A DNA stretch of 64,000 nucleotides from Variovorax boronicumulans NBRC 103145 (GTDB taxonomy: Bacteria > Pseudomonadota > Gammaproteobacteria > Burkholderiales > Burkholderiaceae_C): NCBI RefSeq assembly GCF_001591345.1, contig NZ_BCUS01000007.1:31408-95407 (forward strand). The letters run 5' to 3'. The notes under the pieces were generated by a model that worked only from the letters and a program-made list of their open reading frames with translations, was not told the origin of the DNA and did no database searches. The position numbers and the translations under genes are program-made. Every line of letters begins with the position of its first letter. Position 1 is the stretch's first letter. Shown one piece after another: positions 58,144-64,000 of the stretch.

Positions 58144-58172
58144 TTTCGTGCGGCGCAAGCCGCTGCACGAAA
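58144..58172. promoter_or_regulatory. Inverted repeat in the divergent catabolic promoter
   Basis: TTTCGTGC (58144-58151) and GCACGAAA (58165-58172) are perfect arms 21 bp apart (start to start). They lie 69 bases upstream of the plus-strand operon and 93 bases upstream of the binding-protein gene. CTGCA/TGCAG (58091-58105) is a second small palindrome nearby. A site for an AraC-type activator is plausible. Confidence 0.45.
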
Positions 58173-58240
58173 TGGACAGACAACGCCCCGGCGCGCTCCC
58201 CAGAATCGCCGCCGACCCCACCACTTCAAGAGACGAACCG

Positions 58241-59503
58241 ATGAGCGACACCATCGACATCCCGGCCGGCGACGGCACCCAGACCTTTCGCGGCTACCTG
58301 GCCCTGCCGGCCTCGGGGCGCGGCCCCGGCATCGTGCTGTGCCAGGAGATCTTCGGCGTCAATGCCTACGTGCGCGAGGTGGCCGACCTCTACGCCGAAG
58401 AAGGCTACGTGGTGCTCGCGCCCGACCTGTTCTGGCGCATGGAGCCCGGCGTCGATCTGGGCTACTCGCCCGAGGACTGGCAGCGCGCCTTCGGCTTCTT
58501 CCAGAAGTTCGACGTCGCCGCCGGCGTGGCCGACGTCACGGCAAGCGTGAAGGCGTTGCGCGCGCACCCGGCCTGCACCGGCAAGGTCGGCGCGCTGGGC
58601 TTCTGCCTCGGCGGCAAGCTGGCCTACCTGGCCGCCGCGCATTCGGGCGTGGACGCGGCCGTGGGCTACTACGGCGTGGGCATCGAAGGTGCGCTCGACC
58701 TCGTGCCGCAAATCAAATGCCCGATCGCCCTGCACTTCGCCGAGCTCGACCAGTTCTGCCCACCCGAGGCCCGCGCCCAGGTGCTCGAAGCCTTCGCCGG
58801 CCAGCCCGATGCGCAGATGTACGTGTACCCTGGCGTCGACCACGCCTTTGCGCGCACCGGCGGCGAGCACTTCGACAAGCCCTCCACGCTCATGGCGCAC
58901 CAGCGCTCGATGGCGCTGTTCAAGGAGGCGATCGGCCCGGTGTACGACCTCTCGGCGCTGTGGGACAAGCACTGCGAGTACGAGTTCGCCACGCGCGACG
59001 TGGTCGCCACCATGGCCACGATGGTGAGCGAGCCCTACGTGAACCACATCCCGACCATGACCGGCGGCGTGGGCGCCAAGGAGCTGTCGCGCTTCTACAA
59101 GCACCACTTCATTCCGAGCACACCACCCGACACGCGGCTCACGCCCATCTCGCGCACCGTGGGCGCTACGCAGATCGTGGACGAGATGCTGTTCTGCTTC
59201 ACCCACACGGTCGAGATCGACTGGCTGCTCCCGGGCATCGCGCCCACCGGCAAGCCGGTGGAGATTCCGCTCGTGGCCATCGTGAAGTTCCGCGGCGACA
59301 AGCTCTATCACGAGCACATCTACTGGGACCAGGCCAGCGTGCTGGTGCAGATCGGCCTGCTCGATCCGAAGGGCCTGCCCGTGGCCGGCGCCGAGACGGC
59401 GCGCAAGCTGGTCGACGAAAAACAGCCGTCGAACACGCTTATGCCACGCTGGGAAAAATCGACCGGCCTCACCATCGCCGACCCGGCGCTGCCCCTGGGA
59501 TGA
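58241..59503 (+). CDS. Dienelactone hydrolase fused to a SnoaL/NTF2-like domain
   Basis: 420 residues. Residues 1-232 are a dienelactone hydrolase with all active-site residues at classical positions: E36, C122 (GFCLGGK), D170 and H201 (DHAF). Residues about 240-400 form a SnoaL-like fold (WDKHCEYEFATRDVVATMATMVSEPYVNHIPTMTGG ... VAIVKFRGDKLYHEHIYWDQASVL). Dienelactone hydrolases open lactones formed in (chloro)catechol degradation. The fusion might combine hydrolysis with an isomerase or binding step. It is first in the operon and coupled to the reductase by ATGA. Confidence 0.9.
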   Translation: MSDTIDIPAGDGTQTFRGYLALPASGRGPGIVLCQEIFGVNAYVREVADLYAEEGYVVLAPDLFWRMEPGVDLGYSPEDWQRAFGFFQKFDVAAGVADVTASVKALRAHPACTGKVGALGFCLGGKLAYLAAAHSGVDAAVGYYGVGIEGALDLVPQIKCPIALHFAELDQFCPPEARAQVLEAFAGQPDAQMYVYPGVDHAFARTGGEHFDKPSTLMAHQRSMALFKEAIGPVYDLSALWDKHCEYEFATRDVVATMATMVSEPYVNHIPTMTGGVGAKELSRFYKHHFIPSTPPDTRLTPISRTVGATQIVDEMLFCFTHTVEIDWLLPGIAPTGKPVEIPLVAIVKFRGDKLYHEHIYWDQASVLVQIGLLDPKGLPVAGAETARKLVDEKQPSNTLMPRWEKSTGLTIADPALPLG

Positions 59504-60465
59504 GCCACGCCGTCGACATGCTGGCGCTGATCGTGGACTCGGTCACGCCGCTCACACCGGCCATCAAGGCCTTCGTGCTGCGCTCGGCCAACGGCGAGCC
59601 GCTGCCGCCGTTCACGCCGGGCGCGCACCTGGGCGTGCAGGTGGTGCAGGCCAACGGCCACCCGGGTCAGCGCGCCTACTCGCTCGCCAAGCCGCACGAC
59701 GGCTCCGACCGCTGCGAGATCGCCGTGCTGTGCGAACCGCAGGGCGCGGGCGGCTCGGCCTGGATGCACGCGCTGCAACCGGGCACCGCACTGGCCGCGC
59801 ACGCGCCGCGCAACGACTTCGCCTTGCACGCGGGCAGCGCGCCGCCGCTGCTCATCGCGGGCGGCATCGGCATCACGCCGCTGCTGTGCATGGCGCGATC
59901 GCTCGCGGCCGAAGCGCGCCCCTTCGACTTCGTCTATGCCACGCGCAGCGAAGAAGCCACGGCCTACCTGGCCGAGGTGCGCGCGCTCGGTGGCACCGTG
60001 GTGCACGACGGCGGCGACCCGGCACGCGGCCTCGACCTGCGCGCGCTGCTGGCCGCGCCCGTGCCCGGCCGCCACCTGCATGTGTGCGGCCCGCGCGGCA
60101 TGGTGCAGGCCGTGATCGACACCGCCCGCACGCTCGGCTGGCCCGACGACCACGTGCACTTCGAGCTTTTCGCCGGTGCCATCGAGCAGGCGGGCGATGC
60201 GCCCTTCGAGGTGCGCACGCTGCGCTCGGGCAAGACGCTGACCGTGGCGCCCGACCAGAGCCTGCTCGACGTGCTCATCGCCGCCGGCCTGGACCCGTTG
60301 TACGACTGCCGCCAGGGCGACTGCGGCGTGTGCGTGGTGGACGTGGTCGAGGGCGTGCCCGACCACCGTGACCACAACCTCAGTCCGCGCGAGAAGGCGG
60401 ACGGCAAGACCCTGTGCACCTGCGTGTCGCGCGCCAAGACGCCGCACCTGGTGCTCGACATCTGA
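59500..60465 (+). CDS. VanB/PDR-type oxidoreductase (flavin, NAD, 2Fe-2S)
   Basis: 321 residues. Flavin motif RAYSLAKP, nucleotide motif IAGGIGITPLLCM, HVCGPRGMVQAV, and a C-terminal 2Fe-2S cluster in YDCRQGDCGVCVVDV with the fourth Cys near TLCTCVSRA. It is the electron donor for the alpha/beta dioxygenase encoded next. No ferredoxin gene is present, fitting direct reductase-to-oxygenase transfer (class IA/IB type). Confidence 0.92.
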   Translation: MSHAVDMLALIVDSVTPLTPAIKAFVLRSANGEPLPPFTPGAHLGVQVVQANGHPGQRAYSLAKPHDGSDRCEIAVLCEPQGAGGSAWMHALQPGTALAAHAPRNDFALHAGSAPPLLIAGGIGITPLLCMARSLAAEARPFDFVYATRSEEATAYLAEVRALGGTVVHDGGDPARGLDLRALLAAPVPGRHLHVCGPRGMVQAVIDTARTLGWPDDHVHFELFAGAIEQAGDAPFEVRTLRSGKTLTVAPDQSLLDVLIAAGLDPLYDCRQGDCGVCVVDVVEGVPDHRDHNLSPREKADGKTLCTCVSRAKTPHLVLDI

Positions 60466-60488
60466 TGACGTTTCAGGAGACCCACCCG

Positions 60489-61844
60489 ATGAATTCCGTG
60501 ATCCCCATCATCCCCATCGCGGCGACAAAGCCGATCGACATCCAGTCGCTCGTGCAGCCCGACCGCGTGCACAAGCGCGTCTACACCGACCCCGCCATCT
60601 TCGAGCTGGAAATGGACCGCGTGTTCGGCCAGGCCTGGATCTACGTCGGCCACGAAAGCCAGGTGCCCAAGCCCGGCGACTACTTCACCACCCGCCTGGG
60701 CCGCGAGCCCGTGGTGATGGTGCGCCACACCGACGGCCAGGTGCACGTGATGTTCAACCGCTGCCCGCACAAGGGCGCCAAGCTCGTGCCCGACGGCAGC
60801 GGCAGCGCCGGCAAGTTCCTGCGCTGCCTGTACCACGGCTGGACCTTCAAGTGCGACGGCAGCCTGCTGTCGGTGCCGCTGCGCAGCGGCTACGAATGCA
60901 CCGCGCTCGACCTAAAAGACCCGCAGTACGGCGTGCGCAAGGTGGCGCGCGTGGCTTCGCACCGCGGCTTCGTGTTCGCCAGCCTGTCGGAAGACGGGCC
61001 CGAGCTGAAGGAATTCCTGGGCGGCGTGGCCACGTCGCTCGACAACTTCTGCGATCGCGCGCCCGAGGGCGAAGTGGAAGTGGCGGGTGGCGTTCAGCGC
61101 GTGATCCAGCGCAACAACTGGAAGATCTTCTTCGAGAACCTGCACGACACCATCCACGCCGTGGCCACGCACGAGTCGTCGTGGCGCGCGGCCAAGGAAG
61201 AGCACGAGGCCATGCCGGCCGGCACGCCCAAGCCCTTCGAGGTGGTGATCGTCGACGGCAACGGCGAGCCGCTGGAGTTCTGGGAGAAGCTGGAGCTCAA
61301 GGGCTACGACCACGGCCACGGCTTCATGGAAGGCATCTTCGTGCCGCCGACCGACCCGGTGAGTCTGGCCTACGTGGCCTCGCTCGAAGCCGCGAAGGGC
61401 GCCGAACAGGCCGACGCGATCCTGCGCGTGAACCGGCACAACACCATCGTGTACCCGAGCTGCTCGCCGCACACCTCGTTCCAGCAGATCCGCGTGATAC
61501 GGCCGCTGTCGGTGGACCGCACGCTGGTCGAGATCTTCAGCTTCCGGCTCAAGGGCGCGCCCGAGGCCACCTTCCAGCGCACGCTCAAGTACACCAACAT
61601 CGTCAACTCGCCCTCGTCGAACGTGATGCCCGACGACCTGGAGGCCTACAACCGCGTGCAGGAAGGCTTGGGTTCCGACGGCGGCGACTGGGTGAGCATG
61701 CACCGCGCCGCCGGGCGCGACCAGCCGCTGCCGGGCGGGCGCGCGTCCAACGGCAACAGCGAGATGCCCTCGCGCAACATGTTCGCGGCGTGGGCCGGGT
61801 ACATGGGCGTCGACACGAGCGCACAGACCGGGAGCGCCGAATGA
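60489..61844 (+). CDS. Ring-hydroxylating dioxygenase, alpha subunit
   Basis: 451 residues from the ATG at 60489, preceded by CAGGAG; an in-frame ATG at 60465 overlaps the reductase stop and is possible. Rieske ligands C92, H94 (CPHKGA) and C113, H116 (CLYHGW). Catalytic iron: H223 and H228 in HDTIHAVATH, with D220 as the bridging aspartate. It hydroxylates an aromatic ring with O2; the identity (benzoate, salicylate, anthranilate or other) cannot be read from sequence alone. It is coupled to the beta subunit by ATGA. Confidence 0.92.
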   Translation: MNSVIPIIPIAATKPIDIQSLVQPDRVHKRVYTDPAIFELEMDRVFGQAWIYVGHESQVPKPGDYFTTRLGREPVVMVRHTDGQVHVMFNRCPHKGAKLVPDGSGSAGKFLRCLYHGWTFKCDGSLLSVPLRSGYECTALDLKDPQYGVRKVARVASHRGFVFASLSEDGPELKEFLGGVATSLDNFCDRAPEGEVEVAGGVQRVIQRNNWKIFFENLHDTIHAVATHESSWRAAKEEHEAMPAGTPKPFEVVIVDGNGEPLEFWEKLELKGYDHGHGFMEGIFVPPTDPVSLAYVASLEAAKGAEQADAILRVNRHNTIVYPSCSPHTSFQQIRVIRPLSVDRTLVEIFSFRLKGAPEATFQRTLKYTNIVNSPSSNVMPDDLEAYNRVQEGLGSDGGDWVSMHRAAGRDQPLPGGRASNGNSEMPSRNMFAAWAGYMGVDTSAQTGSAE

Positions 61845-62329
61845 ACTTCCGCGACTGGAACGAACAGCAGGACCTCACGCAGTTCCTGCACCACGAGGCA
61901 CGCCTGCTCGACGAGCACCGCTGGGACGAATGGCAGAAGCTCTTCACGCCCGACGGCCTGTACTGGGTGCCGCTGGTGCACGGCCAGATCGACCACCTCA
62001 ACCACGCCTCGCTGTTCTGCGAGGACGCCCTGCTGCGCTCGATGCGCGCGCGGCGGCTCGAGCAGGCCCGTGCCTACTCGCAGCAGCCGCCCACGCGCAC
62101 CGTGCACGTGCTGGGCAACATCGCGCTCGAATCGCGCGACGACGACGCGGGCTGCACCGTGCGCTCGACCTTCCTGCTGCTGGAGTGGCGCAAGACCGAG
62201 CAGCGCACCTTCGGCGGCAGCGTGCTGCACACGCTGCGCCGCGCCGACGACGGCTGGCGCATCCAGACCAAGCGCGTCGACCTCGTCAACTGCGACGCGC
62301 CGCACGAAGCCCTGCAGGTGTTCCTGTGA
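61841..62329 (+). CDS. Ring-hydroxylating dioxygenase, beta subunit
   Basis: 162 residues of the SnoaL-like beta-subunit family: FLHHEARLLDEHRWDEWQKLFTPDGLYWVPL and NIALESRDDDAGCTVRSTFLLLEWRKTEQRTFGGSVLHTLRR. It has a structural role in the alpha3beta3 enzyme. The start overlaps the alpha stop (ATGA) and its stop overlaps the next start (GTGA). Confidence 0.92.
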   Translation: MNFRDWNEQQDLTQFLHHEARLLDEHRWDEWQKLFTPDGLYWVPLVHGQIDHLNHASLFCEDALLRSMRARRLEQARAYSQQPPTRTVHVLGNIALESRDDDAGCTVRSTFLLLEWRKTEQRTFGGSVLHTLRRADDGWRIQTKRVDLVNCDAPHEALQVFL

Positions 62330-62919
62330 AGGCCGCGCTGCTGGCGATGCACTACCAGAACGACGTGCTGCACGTCGACGGCAAGGTGCGCGTGGGCGTG
62401 GCCGCCGACGACCCGGCGCGCCCGCGCCTCATCGCCTCGGCCGCGCGGCTCATCGCCGGTGCGCGCGCGAACGGCGTGCCGGTGATCTTCGTGCGCATCG
62501 CCTTCGCGCCGGATTACTCGGACTGCCTGCGCAACTGCACGCTGTTCCGCCGCGTGGCCGAGAGCGGCGCGGTGCAGGAAGGCAGCTGGGGCGCGGGCTT
62601 CTACGACGAACTCGCGCCGCGGCCGGGCGAAGCCGTCGTCACCCACAAGCGCAACAACCCCTTCTGGGCCAGCGGGCTCGAAGAGGTGGTGCGCGCCACC
62701 GGCGCCAGCCGCCTGTACGTGGCCGGGATCGCCACCAACCACGTCGTCGAACACGGCGCGCGCCATGCGAGCGACCTGGGCTACGACGTGGCGGTGGTCG
62801 CCGACGCCTGCAGCACCGCGCAGGCGCACCTGCAGGCAGCCAGCCTCGAAACCCTGGCGATGCTCGCGGACGTGGTGCGCGTCGACGAGGCCGTGGCGCA
62901 GATGGGAGGCCGGCCATGA
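62326..62919 (+). CDS. Isochorismatase-fold protein lacking the usual Asp and Cys
   Basis: 197 residues from the GTG at 62326. The fold is clear (LLAMHYQNDV, VTHKRNNPFWASGLEEVVRATGASRLYVAGIATNHVVEHGARHASDLGYDVAVVADAC). The catalytic triad of cysteine hydrolases is changed: the Asp of the DxQ motif is His9, and the Cys of the TNxCVE motif is Val (TNHVVE). The Lys is kept. It may bind but not cleave by a cysteine mechanism, as in isochorismatases, which also lack the Cys. It lies in the dioxygenase operon with 4-base overlaps on both sides. Confidence 0.85.
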   Translation: MKAALLAMHYQNDVLHVDGKVRVGVAADDPARPRLIASAARLIAGARANGVPVIFVRIAFAPDYSDCLRNCTLFRRVAESGAVQEGSWGAGFYDELAPRPGEAVVTHKRNNPFWASGLEEVVRATGASRLYVAGIATNHVVEHGARHASDLGYDVAVVADACSTAQAHLQAASLETLAMLADVVRVDEAVAQMGGRP

Positions 62920-63701
62920 CGACGCTGCAAGGCAAGGTCGCGATCGTGACCGGCGCCGCCGCGCTGCTGGGCAGCGCCATCGTTCGCGCCTTCGTGCAGG
63001 CCGGCGCGCGCGTGGTGGCGGTCGACATCGACACGGCGCGCGGCGTCGCGTTGGCGGCCGATGTGGGCGCGGGCTGCCGCTTCGTCGCCTGCGACATCGC
63101 CTCCGACGACGCGCTCGATGCGCTCGTGGCCGGCACGCTTCGCGCAGAAGGCCGCATCGACTTTCTCATCAACAACGCCGTGGTCTACGGCGATGCAGGC
63201 TTGGATGCCGCGCGCGCCGACTGGCTGGCCGCGCTGAACGTCAACCTCGTCTCCGGCGCGATGCTGGTGCAGAAGACCGCCGACGCGCTGGCCGCGCACG
63301 GCGGCGCCATCGTGAACATGGGCAGCGTCGGCGGCAAGTTCGGCGCGGCGGGCCGGGCGCTGTACCCGGCGGCCAAGGCCGCCATCCTGCAGCTCACGCG
63401 CAACCAGGCCGCCACGCTGGCGCCGCGGGGCGTGCGGGTGAACTCGGTGTCGCCGGGCTGGACCTGGTCGGACGCGCTGTCGCGCATGACGGACGGCGAC
63501 CGCGCACGGGCCGACCGCGTCGGCGCGCCGATGCACCCCCTGGGCCGCGTGGGCGATGGCGACGACGTCGCGCAGGTGGTGCTGTTCCTGTGCTCGGACG
63601 CGGCGCGCTTCGTGACCGGTGCGGACATCCCGGTCGACGGCGGCTTTTCGATGCTGGGGCCCGACCAGGGCCGCTCGGCGCGCGACTGGTTCGGGGCGTA
63701 G
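62916..63701 (+). CDS. Short-chain dehydrogenase/reductase, possible dihydrodiol dehydrogenase
   Basis: 261 residues. Nucleotide site TGAAALLGSA (a variant of TGxxxGIG), NNAVVYG, NMGSVGGKFG with the catalytic Ser and YPAAK as Y-x3-K. PVDGGFSML is the usual end. In a ring-hydroxylating dioxygenase operon the expected job is oxidation of the cis-dihydrodiol to a catechol; this is inferred from context. Confidence 0.88.
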   Translation: MTTLQGKVAIVTGAAALLGSAIVRAFVQAGARVVAVDIDTARGVALAADVGAGCRFVACDIASDDALDALVAGTLRAEGRIDFLINNAVVYGDAGLDAARADWLAALNVNLVSGAMLVQKTADALAAHGGAIVNMGSVGGKFGAAGRALYPAAKAAILQLTRNQAATLAPRGVRVNSVSPGWTWSDALSRMTDGDRARADRVGAPMHPLGRVGDGDDVAQVVLFLCSDAARFVTGADIPVDGGFSMLGPDQGRSARDWFGA

Positions 63702-63708
63702 CCGCCGT

Positions 63709-64000
63709 TCAGCCGCGCGACTGCCGCAGCGCGCCCGGCGTGCCGCCCAGGTGGCGGCGGCACAGGCGCACGAAATGCGAGGCGTCGGCCAGCCCGACGC
63801 GCAGGCCGATCTGCGCCACGCTCAGGCGATCGAAGCGCGCATCGGCCAGCATGCGCTGCGCCACCTGCATGCGGCAGGCGGCCAGCGCGTTGGCGAAGGT
63901 GGTGGCGCTGTGCCCTGCCCCGCCGCCTTCGGCCAGGCAACGGTGCAGGCTGCGCTCCGAGATGCCGAGCCCCTGCGCCACGGCCGCGGCCGTGAGGCCC
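63709..64000 (-). CDS. AraC-family regulator (C-terminal part, cut by window end)
   Basis: Only the last 96 codons are in the window; the gene continues beyond 64000. It holds the two helix-turn-helix motifs of AraC proteins: GLTAAAVAQGLGISERSLHRCL and RLSVAQIGLRVGLADASHFVRLCRRHLGGTPG. It is convergent with the dioxygenase operon. It may regulate that operon or genes to the right. Confidence 0.88.
   Translation of the reverse strand, partial: GLTAAAVAQGLGISERSLHRCLAEGGGAGHSATTFANALAACRMQVAQRMLADARFDRLSVAQIGLRVGLADASHFVRLCRRHLGGTPGALRQSRG

Noticed and set aside
60465..60467. Earlier ATG as start of the dioxygenase alpha subunit
   Set aside because: It overlaps the reductase stop, but the ATG at 60489 has a better-placed CAGGAG. 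The earlier start cannot be fully excluded.

Overview
The window is high-GC, densely coded DNA with short intergenic gaps and frequent ATGA/GTGA stop-start overlaps. Gene content (many tripartite-tricarboxylate-type Bug receptors without membrane partners, VanA/VanB-type Rieske oxygenases, aldarate catabolism, the prkA-yeaH-spoVR trio, grpE-dnaK-dnaJ) points to a soil or plant-associated betaproteobacterium of the Comamonadaceae, most like Variovorax. That assignment is inferred from gene content and protein similarity recalled from memory; no search was run. The DNA looks chromosomal: no phage, plasmid, transposase, rRNA, tRNA or CRISPR was recognised.

Layout. 1-235: a dispersed palindromic repeat. 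236-4490 (minus): VanA-type oxygenase, GntR regulator, VanB-type reductase and an ABC binding protein, divergent from a MetE-like methyltransferase (4636) and a GST. 6479-12880: cardiolipin synthase, a secreted HELEH/Ig-like protein behind a long leader, a ROK protein whose two halves appear in swapped order, and a fused osmoprotectant binding protein/permease. 13200-30865: a hexuronate/aldarate island. Uronate dehydrogenase and lactonase give aldarates, GudD and GarD dehydrate them, KdgD forms 2-ketoglutarate semialdehyde, and an aldehyde dehydrogenase yields 2-ketoglutarate. The island has a TRAP transporter, four Bug receptors and a FadR-type regulator with two matching candidate operators. 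31205-37195: psd, an HxlR-type regulator, an FKBP, then grpE-dnaK-dnaJ with a heat-shock-type promoter. 37196-42719: an AT-richer leader with a good sigma-54 promoter match, then prkA-yeaH-spoVR.

42891-51681: aroQ, a LysR regulator, and an operon-like run holding a Rieske oxygenase split over two genes, a GST, glutathione-dependent formaldehyde dehydrogenase, an Asp-nucleophile hydrolase and S-formylglutathione hydrolase. This arrangement suggests a demethylase coupled to formaldehyde removal. GNAT, VOC, TfoX-N and 3'-5' exonuclease genes follow. 51695-55671: an esterase-like hydrolase and arsR-arsB-arsC-arsH, with a repeat element between arsR and arsB. 55819-64000: an aromatic catabolic cluster with two AraC regulators (one cut by the window edge), an ABC binding protein, a dienelactone hydrolase/SnoaL fusion, a reductase, ring-hydroxylating dioxygenase alpha and beta, an isochorismatase-fold protein without its usual catalytic residues, and an SDR.

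The most unusual items are the composite dispersed repeat (four loci, invariant 55-bp linker in three), the apparently permuted ROK protein, the split Rieske oxygenase beside formaldehyde detoxification genes, and the sigma-54/palindrome leader of the prkA operon.
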